Source: Arthrobacter oryzae (GTDB taxonomy: Bacteria; Actinomycetota; Actinomycetes; Actinomycetales; Micrococcaceae). Taken from it: 64,000 nucleotides of DNA. Of the stretch, positions 24,919-33,246 are shown in pieces; position 1 is the stretch's first letter, and each line of letters opens with the position of its first letter. The translations under genes and the position numbers were made by a program. The DNA is taken from the NCBI RefSeq assembly GCF_030812315.1, contig NZ_JAUSSM010000003.1, positions 310,001-374,000 of the forward strand, given 5' to 3'. The notes under the pieces were generated by a model that was given only the letters and a program-made list of their open reading frames with translations, ran no database searches and had not been told where the DNA came from.

Positions 24919-26312
24919 GGTTCGACATTGGCACTTAAAGGCGACGGTGGCAATGGTCCTCCGGCGCCGCCCGGCGCGTCGCCGGTCCCGCCCTCCGGGC
25001 GCGCAGGCATCGCCCGCTCGCGCACCGGAAGGCGGCCCAGCAGGAGCACGGCCAGGGCAAAGCACGCCGCGCCTCCTCCCAGCAGTCCAAGCGTCAGTCC
25101 GTTGAACGCTGCGTCGGCCACCGGAATGAACACCACGACGACGGCGGTCACCACTGCGGCGGCGGGCCGGCGGCGGGAGTGGGCTGACGCCGTCGGCCGT
25201 TCTTCCAGCCGCCCGAAGACGGCCAGCACCGGCAGCAGCAGCACGACGATGCCGAACAGGACCAGCGGCCGCGACCACCACCACCCGGCGGTCCCCGCCG
25301 CCGGTTTGGGGAAGCCGGTGAGCAGGAGCAGCCCGGCCATGGCTGCCAGCAGCGGCAGGTGCCACAGGTACACGGTCATGGCGCGCCGTCCGGCCAGCCC
25401 CACCAGCACCCGGACCCACCTTGCCGCGGCCAAGCCGGTGAGGACGGGGCGGGAGAGCTGCAGCGCCGCGGCTTGGGCCACGCCAAGGAGCAGCAGGCAG
25501 AAATTGGGCGGATTCAGGTTCACCAGCATGTTGCCCCGGTACAGCCCCAGGCCCGTGACCAGGCCCAGCAGGAGGTTGCTCGCGATGACGATGCCCACCA
25601 ACGTGGACGCACTGGGTACGCGCACCGGGACGTCGGCGAGGATGAACCCCAGCTGCTGGACGGCGCACCACAGGAAGACGATGTTGGCGTAGGCCAGCGG
25701 AGGCAGGGAACCGCGGAAGCAGTCCACCGCCACCACCAGCGCGGTGAGCCCGGCCATCGTCAGCCATGGGGCGCGGTCATGGAGCGCAGCCAGCAAGGGG
25801 ATGTTCAACTGGGCCGCCAGGTACGCGGCGAGGAACCAGAGCGGCATCCCGGCGCCGGTGACGATCAGCTCCACCACCTGGGGTTCCACGCCGAACAGCC
25901 GCGCCGCCCAAAGTCCGGCGAACATCACAGCCAGCAAGGCGGCGGCCGGGCGGATGAGGCGCAGCAGCCTGGCCTGGGCGAATTCCAGGCCGGTGCCGCC
26001 GCGTGCCCTAAGCCTCCGCCACGACTGCAGTCCGGTGATGCCGCCGGCCACGAAGAAGAGCGGCATCACCATAAAAATCCAGATGATCGGCTCGAACCAA
26101 TCCTGCCGGGCGAGCGTATTCTCGGTGGTCACCGTTCCGTCAGGGTGAAGCACCGGGCTGACCATCGTGGTGTGGCCCACCACCACCAGGGCCAGGCAGA
26201 AGAAGCGGGCGAGGTCGATCACCAGGTCGCGTTCCGGTGCGGGCAGGTCCTGCACTTCGCTTGCCTGCGCTAACCCTGCCGGTTCCGGCGGTGGTTGCTG
26301 CGGAACACCCAT
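24915..26312 (-). CDS. Acyltransferase-3 family integral membrane protein
   Basis: A 465-residue membrane protein of the acyltransferase 3 family, which moves acyl groups onto cell-surface sugars or lipids. The N-terminal motif LARFFCLALVVVGHTTMV carries the family His. About ten to eleven hydrophobic helices follow, including MPLFFVAGGITGLQSW. The C-terminus is Pro/Gly-rich. The ATG at 26312 has GGGAG upstream; the frame stays open to 26852 but that part overlaps the real DUF1304 gene and has no protein character. It is coupled to the GNAT gene downstream. The acceptor is unknown. Confidence 0.85.
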   Translation of the reverse strand: MGVPQQPPPEPAGLAQASEVQDLPAPERDLVIDLARFFCLALVVVGHTTMVSPVLHPDGTVTTENTLARQDWFEPIIWIFMVMPLFFVAGGITGLQSWRRLRARGGTGLEFAQARLLRLIRPAAALLAVMFAGLWAARLFGVEPQVVELIVTGAGMPLWFLAAYLAAQLNIPLLAALHDRAPWLTMAGLTALVVAVDCFRGSLPPLAYANIVFLWCAVQQLGFILADVPVRVPSASTLVGIVIASNLLLGLVTGLGLYRGNMLVNLNPPNFCLLLLGVAQAAALQLSRPVLTGLAAARWVRVLVGLAGRRAMTVYLWHLPLLAAMAGLLLLTGFPKPAAGTAGWWWSRPLVLFGIVVLLLPVLAVFGRLEERPTASAHSRRRPAAAVVTAVVVVFIPVADAAFNGLTLGLLGGGAACFALAVLLLGRLPVRERAMPARPEGGTGDAPGGAGGPLPPSPLSANVEP

Positions 26313-26419
26313 TGCGCTCCCTACGGACGCGGTTCGATTCTCTGCGTACGTTCCATTGTCCGTCGGGCGTCCGTCAAGGGCCACAACCGACGCGGCTCCA
26401 CCGAGCGGGCTGGCGGCGC

Positions 26420-26812
26420 TCAGCCGAGCAGCAGCCCCAGGAGGCCGAGTACGACGGCGAGCAACGGCGTCGTACCTTGGATGGCGGCCGGGCGGAGGTA
26501 CTTCCGTCCGGTCAGCGCCAGGACGGCGGCCGCGAGCCCCATGGAGCCGCAGGAGGCGAAGATGAGCGTCCAGCCGACCACCGGCTGGCCGAGGAGGACC
26601 GCGCCGGCACCAATCAGCGCGCCAAGTGCCAGGAACAGGTTGTAGAAGCCCTGGTTGTAGGCCAGCGGTCGGGTGGTCTCGGCGTCGGCCTGCGAGGCGA
26701 CGCCGAAGCGCTTCCACGTGGCCGGCCGGGTCCAGGTGACGGACTCCATCGTGAAGATGTAGACATGCAGCAGTGCCGCGAGGAACGCGAAAACGAGGGA
26801 GGCCGGGATCAT
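26420..26812 (-). CDS. DUF1304 family membrane protein
   Basis: A 130-residue integral membrane protein with about four helices. DUF1304 features are visible: an opening hydrophobic helix, HVYIFTMESVTWTRP, and LAYNQGFYNLFLALGA. The family's function is not known. The ATG at 26812 has AGGATC upstream. It precedes the acyltransferase by 107 bases on the same strand and is followed upstream by repeat copy B. Confidence 0.88.
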   Translation of the reverse strand: MIPASLVFAFLAALLHVYIFTMESVTWTRPATWKRFGVASQADAETTRPLAYNQGFYNLFLALGALIGAGAVLLGQPVVGWTLIFASCGSMGLAAAVLALTGRKYLRPAAIQGTTPLLAVVLGLLGLLLG

Positions 26813-26836
26813 GGCTCGATCCTAGCCTCCCTCGTT

Positions 26837-26903
26837 GGGAGTTTTTGTCCACTTATCGCGACATAATGACCCTCGAAGTCCCGTTATGTGGACAAAAACT
26901 CCC
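26837..26903 (-). repeat. Palindromic intergenic repeat, copy B
   Basis: Perfect 16-bp arms GGGAGTTTTTGTCCAC (26837-26852) and its complement (26888-26903) enclose a 35-bp core. In minus orientation the core reads CGGGACTTCGAGGGTC, aligning with copies A and C. It abuts the stop codon of the aldolase gene, so every transcript of that gene would end in this hairpin. It also separates the aldolase from the DUF1304 gene. Confidence 0.85.
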
Positions 26904-27769
26904 TACTTCGTGAGGGTGGACAGGGCTCCGGCGGCGAAGTCCTTGGCCGAGGCGTTCCACTTCCCGAGCAATCCCTGGAGGTTCTCACCGTCGGCACGGT
27001 ACGGCCCGGTTTGTGCTTCCAGCGTGGCCAGCACACCGGTGCGGAGCTCGGTGTTGAAGTTCACCTTGCCCACGTTCATGGCGGCGGCCTTGACCAGTTC
27101 CTCGGCCGGGATGCCGGAGGCGCCGTGCAGCACCAGCGGGATGTGGGTGCGCACTGCGATGTCCTGCAGCACGTCCCACCGCAGCTGCGGCTCCCCCTTG
27201 TACTTGCCGTGCACATTGCCCACGGCCACGGCCAGGAGCTGTGCGCCGGTGCGGGCCACGAAGTCCTCCACCTGGGCGGAGTCAGTCAGCCCGGCAGTGC
27301 CGGTGCCCGTGCCGGCGTCCAGGCCGAAGGCACGATCCTCGTCACCTGCCAGGCCGCCCAGTTCCGCTTCAATCACGACGCCGGCATGGCCTTGCGCTTC
27401 CAGCACGGCGCGTGCTTCGCGGACCAGCGCGATGTTTTCCTCGTACGGCAGCGACGAGCCGTCCGCGAGGACTGAATCCGCCCCCGCCGCAACGGCGTCG
27501 GCTATCACCCGGAGATCGGAGGCGTGGTCCAGCTGCACGGCGATGGGAACACCGGCGGAGTCCGCCAGCCCGCGGAGCGCCGAGATGAGCCGCAGCCCGT
27601 TGGGGGTGGCTGCCGTCTTCGGAGCCACCAGCAGGATGGCGCCGCGGCCGGCCGCCTCGGCCGCCTCCACCACGGCCAGGGCAGTGGTGAAGTCGTAGCA
27701 GGTGAAGGCCGGGACGGCTGCACCCTGCTGGAGGGCGGAAACTACCAGGTGGTCGAGTCGGGTGCGCAT
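26903..27769 (-). CDS. Class II (zinc) ketose-bisphosphate aldolase-like protein
   Basis: A 288-residue TIM-barrel aldolase of the class II fructose/tagatose-bisphosphate aldolase family. Metal-binding residues are in place: QLDHASD, VIEAELGG, VAVGNVHGKYKG and LVLHGASGIP; NFNTELR near residue 245 fits the phosphate-binding end. It starts one base before the GntP stop ends (TGATG), so the two are coupled. The neighbouring kinase and dehydrogenase point to cleavage of a phosphorylated sugar acid or ketose from tetronate catabolism rather than glycolysis. True substrate unknown. Repeat copy B follows directly. Confidence 0.88.
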   Translation of the reverse strand: MRTRLDHLVVSALQQGAAVPAFTCYDFTTALAVVEAAEAAGRGAILLVAPKTAATPNGLRLISALRGLADSAGVPIAVQLDHASDLRVIADAVAAGADSVLADGSSLPYEENIALVREARAVLEAQGHAGVVIEAELGGLAGDEDRAFGLDAGTGTGTAGLTDSAQVEDFVARTGAQLLAVAVGNVHGKYKGEPQLRWDVLQDIAVRTHIPLVLHGASGIPAEELVKAAAMNVGKVNFNTELRTGVLATLEAQTGPYRADGENLQGLLGKWNASAKDFAAGALSTLTK

Positions 27770-29235
27770 CAGACGCCCAGGCCTCCCACCAGGATCCAGG
27801 CCACGAAGGTCAGCAGGAAGCCGGCCAGTCCCAGGATGGTGGTCAGGACGGTCCAGGTACGGAGGCCGTCCGAAACCGTGAGGCCGTAGTACCGCACGAC
27901 GGTCCAGAAGCCGGCGTCGGTCACGTGGGACAGGCCCAGTGAGCCGAAGCCGATGGCGATGACCAGCACCGCGATCTGGGCAGGCGTGTAGCCGCCCTCG
28001 GCGACGGCCGAGGTGAGCAGGCCGGCAGTGGTGACGATGGCCACGGTTGCCGAGCCCTGCGCCGCACGGAGGGCCAGCGAGATGATGAAGCCGAGGACGA
28101 TCAGCGGCAGGCCCAGCTGGTCCAGGGTCTCGGAGAGCGCGGCACCGATGCCGGACGTGCGCAGGACCTCACCGAATACGCCGCCGGCGGCAACCACCAT
28201 CAGGATGGAGGCAATGGGAGGCAGGGCACCCTCGAAGATCTCGCCCGTCTCGCGCAGGGACCAATTGCGTCGTACGGCCAGCAGGAAGAAGGACAGTGCC
28301 ACTGCCACCAGGAGTGCGAAGAACGGGTTGCCGATGAAGGCGGCGAGACCGTACAAGGAGTTGTCCTTGGGGATGGTGAGCGTGCCCAGGGTGCCGATGA
28401 GGATCTGCACGATCGGTGCGGCGATGAGGAAGATGATCAGGGCCGGCCGGGGCGGGGCGATAGCGGCGGCGCCGGGGCCGTCGTGGCCGACCTTCACCAA
28501 GGAGTCGGAGCCGAATTCGTCCACCTGGGCTTTGACGCTGGGGAGGAGCTCGTATTCCCTGCGGTTCATGATGCTGGCAACCCAGTAGGAGAGGAAGCCG
28601 AGCGGGATGCAGATCAGCAGCGAGATGAGGGTGATCAGGCCGATGTCGGCACCGAACACACCGGCGCCGGCGACGATGCCCGGGTGCGGAGGAACGGCGA
28701 CGTGGATGGCGAGCATAATGCCGGCCATGGGCAGGCCGAACTTGACCGGGTGGACGTTGGCAATCTTGGCGAAGGCGTAAACGATGGGGACCAGCACGAT
28801 GATGCCCACCTCGAAGAACACGGGAATGGCCACCAGGAAGCCGACGGCCGTCAGCGCCACCGCCACGCGCTTGGCGCCAAGCTTTTCCGTGAAGTGGGAA
28901 GCCAGTGACTGGACGCCGCCGGAGACTTCGATCATGCGGCCGAGCACGGCACCCAGTGCGATCAGCAAGGCAACCTTGCCCATCGTTCCGCCCACACCGT
29001 TGGCCACAACGGTGAAAACATCCTTGAGCGGGATCTGGGAAGCCACTGCCACCAGGATGCTCACGGTCAACAGGGCCACGAAGGCCTGGATCTTGAAGCG
29101 GATGATCATCACCAGCAGGATGGCGATGCCAATGGCAGCAATGGTGAGGAGCAGTGGAGTGCCTAGTTCCACTGCGGGTTTGATGGCTGGGGTGTCAGCC
29201 GCCCGCACGATCAGCGGGTTCATCAGATGGTTCAT
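27769..29235 (-). CDS. GntP-family sugar-acid permease
   Basis: A 488-residue inner-membrane symporter of the GntP family, which imports gluconate and related sugar acids with protons. About twelve to fourteen hydrophobic helices are present. Typical segments are NGVGGTMGKVALLIALGAVLGR-like sequence near residue 85, FEVGIIVLVPIVYAFAK, and VPPHPGIVAGAGVFGADIG. ATG 29235 is chosen because AAGGAGA stands upstream; the frame is open to 29280. Context suggests a four-carbon acid such as threonate or erythronate as substrate. It is coupled to the aldolase and separated from the dehydrogenase by a hairpin and repeat C. Confidence 0.92.
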   Translation of the reverse strand: MNHLMNPLIVRAADTPAIKPAVELGTPLLLTIAAIGIAILLVMIIRFKIQAFVALLTVSILVAVASQIPLKDVFTVVANGVGGTMGKVALLIALGAVLGRMIEVSGGVQSLASHFTEKLGAKRVAVALTAVGFLVAIPVFFEVGIIVLVPIVYAFAKIANVHPVKFGLPMAGIMLAIHVAVPPHPGIVAGAGVFGADIGLITLISLLICIPLGFLSYWVASIMNRREYELLPSVKAQVDEFGSDSLVKVGHDGPGAAAIAPPRPALIIFLIAAPIVQILIGTLGTLTIPKDNSLYGLAAFIGNPFFALLVAVALSFFLLAVRRNWSLRETGEIFEGALPPIASILMVVAAGGVFGEVLRTSGIGAALSETLDQLGLPLIVLGFIISLALRAAQGSATVAIVTTAGLLTSAVAEGGYTPAQIAVLVIAIGFGSLGLSHVTDAGFWTVVRYYGLTVSDGLRTWTVLTTILGLAGFLLTFVAWILVGGLGV

Positions 29236-29320
29236 GACGGGTGTCTCCTTTGACGAGCCAGTCTTCCAGAAGACGGGCAATCAGGCGCTAACTATTTCTG
29301 TCGGGGAACGCTGGGAGGTA

Positions 29321-29352
29321 CGACGACGGCGGAGGGGGGACCGCCGTCGTCG
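29321..29352 (-). terminator. Strong intergenic hairpin between dehydrogenase and gntP genes
   Basis: Perfect 12-bp arms, CGACGACGGCGG (29321-29332) and CCGCCGTCGTCG (29341-29352), enclose an eight-base loop. There is no U-run on the minus strand, so it could be a terminator, an attenuator or a stabilising 3' structure for the dehydrogenase transcript. It adjoins repeat copy C. Confidence 0.55.
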
Positions 29353-29368
29353 GGCTTTGTGGGGGACG

Positions 29369-29429
29369 AGTTTTTGTCCAGATACGGGGACTTCAAGGGG
29401 TCTTAAGTCGCTCTAAATGGACAAAAACT
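29369..29429 (+). repeat. Palindromic intergenic repeat, copy C
   Basis: Arms AGTTTTTGTCCA (29369-29380) and its complement (29418-29429) are perfect over 12 bp; the core reads GGGGACTTCAAGGGGTC, clearly related to copies A and B. It lies 15 bases beyond the stop of the dehydrogenase gene. It is the most diverged of the three copies in the arm ends. Confidence 0.85.
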
Positions 29430-29444
29430 GTGACGGGTGGGTGC

Positions 29445-30347
29445 TTAGGCGGTGCGCTTGGTAGGCGCCACAACCTTGATGACGGCGGAGTCGTCGGCGG
29501 CGGCGAGGCCCTGGGCCTGGCCCAGGAGGTACAGCTGCTCGGCCGCGGCGGCAACGGGGGCCGCGAGGCCGGCGGCGCGGGTGGCTTTGCCCACGATGCC
29601 CATGTCCTTGACGAAGATGTCCAGGCGGGACAGCACCTCGGCACCTTCCTCGGTGTAGGCCTCGAGGATGCGCGGTCCGCGGTTGGACAGCATGAACGAA
29701 CCAGCGGCGCCGGCTTCGAGGGCCGCAAGCGTCTTGGCCTGGTCCAGGCCCAAGGCGTCGGCGAGGGCCATGGCCTCGGCGGCGGCGGCAATGTGGACGC
29801 CGCAGAGGAGCTGGTTGACGGTCTTGAGGGCCTGGCCGTCGCCGGGCTTGTCGCCCACCACGGTCAGGGTGGAGGCGAGGAGCTCCAGTGCCGGCCGGGC
29901 CTTTTCCCGGGCCTCGGGCGAGGCGCCCACCACGATCAGCAGATCGCCTTCACCGGCGCGCTTGGGGCCGCCGGACAGCGGCGCGTCCACGAGCTCGACG
30001 CCGTATTCGGCGAGCTTTGCGACCGTGGCGGGGATGGCTTCGGTGCCTACCGTGCTGCCGAGGATCACGACGGCGCCCGGCTCCAGGACGGAGGCTACGC
30101 CGTTCTCACCGAAGAGGACGTCGTTGAGCTGCTCGCCGTTGCGGACCGCCAGGAGCAGGGCGTCGGCGCCCTTGGAGGCTTCGCGGGCGGAGGCGAAGGT
30201 GCGGATGCCGGCTTCTTCGGCCAGCTTCAGGCGGGGCTCGGCGATGTCGAAGCCGTGGACGGTCAGCTCGCTGGCCAGGCGGGTGGCCATGGGCAGGCCC
30301 ATGGCGCCAAGGCCGAGAACGGTGATGGTGTAGCTGCTGGTGGTCAT
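29445..30347 (-). CDS. NAD-binding hydroxyacid dehydrogenase (LtnD-like)
   Basis: A 300-residue member of the 3-hydroxyisobutyrate/tartronate-semialdehyde/threonate dehydrogenase family. It has the Rossmann motif TVLGLGAMGLPMA, the substrate motif DAPLSGGPKRAGEG and the catalytic Lys in GDGQALKTVNQLL. Next to an OtnK-type kinase the best reading is oxidation of a four-carbon sugar acid to its 2-oxo form, as done by LtnD. ATG 30347 is chosen over ATG 30359 since GGAG lies eight bases before it. It follows the kinase gene after 41 bases. Confidence 0.88.
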   Translation of the reverse strand: MTTSSYTITVLGLGAMGLPMATRLASELTVHGFDIAEPRLKLAEEAGIRTFASAREASKGADALLLAVRNGEQLNDVLFGENGVASVLEPGAVVILGSTVGTEAIPATVAKLAEYGVELVDAPLSGGPKRAGEGDLLIVVGASPEAREKARPALELLASTLTVVGDKPGDGQALKTVNQLLCGVHIAAAAEAMALADALGLDQAKTLAALEAGAAGSFMLSNRGPRILEAYTEEGAEVLSRLDIFVKDMGIVGKATRAAGLAAPVAAAAEQLYLLGQAQGLAAADDSAVIKVVAPTKRTA

Positions 30348-30388
30348 GGTGTTCTCCATTGAATTTTGGCGATATGTGGGGCGGGTGA

Positions 30389-31903
30389 TCAGAAGGTGTT
30401 GCTGAGCTTGCGCGTGACGTCGGCGAGGGACTGGTCATCGCCCACGTTGCCGGCGAAGACGATGTACGGGATGCCCTTGGCCGGGCCGTCCACCGGCTCC
30501 CACAGGCTCACGATGCCCGGGAGCATGGGGCCGCGGACAATCGCGTGCCGGATTTCCAGGCCGTGCGCGGCGACGTCCGAGGACGTGATGCCGCCCTTGG
30601 CAATCACAAAACGCGGCGGGAAGGTCTTGAGCGTGCGGTTCACGACGGCGACGACGGCGGCGGACACCGTACGGGCGATCCGCAGGCTTTCGGTGACGTC
30701 GTCGGTCCTGATGAGCAGGCGGCTGGTGTGCACGATGACGTCGCCGCTGCGCAGCGCCGCGACCACCTCGTCCACGGTCTCGTCGAGGTAGGTGGCTGCG
30801 TTGTCTGTTTCGGTCTCGGCCGCAAGGAGTTTCTCGACGTCGATTTCGACAATGCGCGCTGCGCTGTGCTGCTCAGTGAGTGCCTTGAGCTGGCGCGTGG
30901 TCACGCCGACGTGCGAGCCGACCACGATGAGTCCGCCGGCCTCCGAGGGGGTGTTGCCGGCGTAGGCCTCTTCGCCGCTAAGCTCGGTGCGGATTTCCTG
31001 GCCGATCCGCGCACGGACGAACGGCGGGCCCACACGGTACAGCAGCTTCTTGCCGCGGCGTTCGGCTTCCTCGAGACCCAGGGACAGGGCACGGAGGTCG
31101 TTTTCGGAGACGATGTCCGCCACGATCGGGGTGGAGTCGGTGGCGGAGTCGATGGCATCGGCGATGGCCTTGGCGGAGATCTGCGGATCGCCGTCCGGAC
31201 CTGCAGCGCGGATGATGTTGAGGTCCAGGACGATCACGGAGTCCGCGGCGAAGCGGCCCTGGGACTTCTCCTCTACGTACTTCGCCATTTCCGAGTTGGC
31301 GAAGCCGAAGGAGGCGTCCTTGGCGAATTCGGTCTCGGCCACCGGGGTCAGCTTGCCGGCGTCGGCCCCGGTGCCGCGCATGTAGTGCACGCCACCGATG
31401 GTCACGCGCCCGGCGTCGGGGAACGCCGGAATGATGACGACGCCGTCGGTCTTCTCGCCGCTGACAGCCGCCACGGTGGCGGCGATGACATCCGGTTCCA
31501 GCGGGTAATGGCCGCGGAGGGTGGAGTCGCTGCGGCTGACGAACCCAAGCCGGAGCTGTTCGCCTTCGGTGGCGCCTGCGGCGGCCAGGGCGTTACGGAC
31601 GATTTCCTCGTTCCGGGCGGCGGCCTCGGCCGGGTCCAGGCTGCGGGTATTGGTCAGTACGTAGACGGCGGGCTTGGTCTTATTCTCCCGGATGTGGTTG
31701 TAGGCCCAGGTGAAGTCGGCCACGTCCCAGCGGGTGAGGACCGGCAGGTCCGCAACGGACTGTGTGCCGGTGGGGTCGTCGTCGAGCACTACGAGCACTC
31801 GGGGTGAGGCTGCCGACGACGCCGCTACAGCGTCGGCAACCAGCTCAGCGGGAATCTGGACCTCTGCCGGGAAGGCGGCCAGTACATCTGCTTCAAGGGG
31901 CAC
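30389..31903 (-). CDS. Four-carbon acid sugar kinase (OtnK/DtnK family, DUF1537)
   Basis: A 504-residue two-domain kinase of the DUF1537 family. The N-terminal domain has LVVLDDDPTGTQS and VLTNTRSLD; the substrate region shows SRSDSTLRGHYPLE; the nucleotide domain ends with FVIAKGGITSSDVA. Family members phosphorylate 3-oxo-tetronates or D-threonate/D-erythronate. Which acid is used here cannot be read from sequence. The start is GTG 31903 with GGAG upstream. It is the first gene of the leftward operon, facing the FCD regulator across a palindrome-bearing region. Confidence 0.92.
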   Translation of the reverse strand: MPLEADVLAAFPAEVQIPAELVADAVAASSAASPRVLVVLDDDPTGTQSVADLPVLTRWDVADFTWAYNHIRENKTKPAVYVLTNTRSLDPAEAAARNEEIVRNALAAAGATEGEQLRLGFVSRSDSTLRGHYPLEPDVIAATVAAVSGEKTDGVVIIPAFPDAGRVTIGGVHYMRGTGADAGKLTPVAETEFAKDASFGFANSEMAKYVEEKSQGRFAADSVIVLDLNIIRAAGPDGDPQISAKAIADAIDSATDSTPIVADIVSENDLRALSLGLEEAERRGKKLLYRVGPPFVRARIGQEIRTELSGEEAYAGNTPSEAGGLIVVGSHVGVTTRQLKALTEQHSAARIVEIDVEKLLAAETETDNAATYLDETVDEVVAALRSGDVIVHTSRLLIRTDDVTESLRIARTVSAAVVAVVNRTLKTFPPRFVIAKGGITSSDVAAHGLEIRHAIVRGPMLPGIVSLWEPVDGPAKGIPYIVFAGNVGDDQSLADVTRKLSNTF

Positions 31904-31947
31904 TTTGCACTCCGTTGTGTATGAAATCTCTGCTGCGGTTAGGTACT

Positions 31948-31970
31948 TGTAAGATGTCTGACATCTAACA
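31948..31970. promoter_or_regulatory. Near-perfect palindrome, predicted operator of the FCD regulator
   Basis: AGATGTCTGACATCT (31952-31966) is a perfect palindrome; extending outward to 31948-31970 gives an inverted repeat with one mismatch pair and the outer word TGTAAG/CTAACA. It lies in the 152-base space between the divergent kinase and regulator genes, 45 bases from the kinase start. FadR-type GntR regulators bind short palindromes of this TGTC-N-GACA form, so both promoters are probably controlled here. Confidence 0.8.
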
Positions 31971-32055
31971 TTTGAGTGCTAGTGTGTCACAAGGCACAGG
32001 GACGCGCAAGTAGACTTGTCGGACAAATCGACGCTCACTGCGGAACGGGGGAAAA

Positions 32056-32766
32056 TTGGCACGGAAATCACTGGTCGGCGTGGTGGCCGATGAACTCCTT
32101 GACCGGATCATTGCCGGCGAGTTCCCGCCCGGGGCCAGCGTCCCCGGCGAGCTGGAACTAAGCGCGAAGCACGAAGTCAGCCGCATGACCGTGCGCGAGG
32201 CTATGAAGACGTTGGAAGCGCAGCGCATCCTGAGCGTGGAGCGGGGACGGGGCACCTTCGTTAATCCGCTCAACCGCTGGGCCTCGCTGGAGGCAGTCCT
32301 CCGCGCCGCTTCCGAGGGCAAGAATGACGCATCCGCGGCCATCCAGCTGATTGAGCTCCGCCGGATGCTGGAAACCGGGGCCTGCGAGCTGGCAGCCGGA
32401 CGGATCAGCGACGCCGGGATCAAGACACTCCACGGCTACGTGGCAGCCATGCGCAAGGCTCACGAGTCCGATGACCTGCCCGCGTTCGTGGAAGCTGACC
32501 TCGCCTTCCACGACGTGATCCTGCGTGCCTCCGAGAACGTTTTTGTGGCGGTCCTGTTCGAGCCGTTGCACCGTGTGCTGGAGAAGCGCCGGACACAGAC
32601 CTCCAAGGTCCGGGAGATCCAAGAACACGCCATCGGCCACCACCAGGCAATCGCCGACGCTTTGGAATCGCGGGACCCCGCGCGCTCCCGCAACGCCATG
32701 GACGCCCACATGCAGCAGACCCTGGATGACCTGAAGACGTACGTGCTCGACGCGAAGAGCGCCTGA
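32056..32766 (+). CDS. GntR-family regulator, FCD (FadR-type) subgroup
   Basis: A 236-residue regulator. An N-terminal winged HTH (about 8-72; AGEFPPGASVPGELELSAKH, then SRMTVREAMKTLE) is followed by an all-helical FCD domain (about 85-220). The FCD domain keeps the metal/ligand-binding His residues (ADLAFHDVIL, then HAIGHHQAIADAL). Ligand is likely the sugar acid or an intermediate handled by the divergent genes. The start is TTG 32056 with GGGGGA just upstream. It probably represses the tetronate operon and itself through the palindrome at 31948-31970. Confidence 0.9.
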   Translation: MARKSLVGVVADELLDRIIAGEFPPGASVPGELELSAKHEVSRMTVREAMKTLEAQRILSVERGRGTFVNPLNRWASLEAVLRAASEGKNDASAAIQLIELRRMLETGACELAAGRISDAGIKTLHGYVAAMRKAHESDDLPAFVEADLAFHDVILRASENVFVAVLFEPLHRVLEKRRTQTSKVREIQEHAIGHHQAIADALESRDPARSRNAMDAHMQQTLDDLKTYVLDAKSA

Positions 32767-32788
32767 CGGCTTTCCGGCCAGACCTACG

Positions 32789-33111
<323 letters not shown>

Positions 33112-33119
33112 TTAAGCTT

Positions 33120-33135
33120 ATACCCCCCTTGGTAT
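33120..33135 (-). promoter_or_regulatory. Predicted CsoR/CstR-type operator
   Basis: ATACCCCCCTTGGTAT has perfect five-base arms, ATACC and GGTAT, around a C-rich centre. G/C-tract operators of this form are bound by CsoR- and CstR-type repressors. It stands 36 bases before the repressor's start, so autoregulation is the simplest reading; it may also affect the divergent hydrolase gene. Confidence 0.75.
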
Positions 33136-33246
33136 TTCCTGTGCCTGTCTCCGTGGCCTGGAGCACCGCCACCGGGGCGTCGCGGGCAGGGCAAATTGCG
33201 CCCTTCGGCCCTGTTTTCCGCCGAAATAGGGGGTCACGATGGGAGC

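Noticed and set aside
25000..25767. Upstream extension of the GNAT gene frame, giving a ~400-residue product
   Set aside because: The extension overlaps the acyltransferase gene, is Arg/Gly/Pro-rich and unlike a protein; ATG 24918 gives the complete GNAT domain.
26313..26852. N-terminal extension of the acyltransferase gene
   Set aside because: It overlaps the DUF1304 gene in another frame and has no protein character; ATG 26312 has a good ribosome site.
26837..29429. Repeats B and C as ends of a transposon carrying the aldolase and permease genes
   Set aside because: The copies are internally palindromic, copy A lies alone elsewhere, there is no transposase and no target-site duplication that I can see. 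They frame two genes but this is better treated as an open observation than a mobile element.
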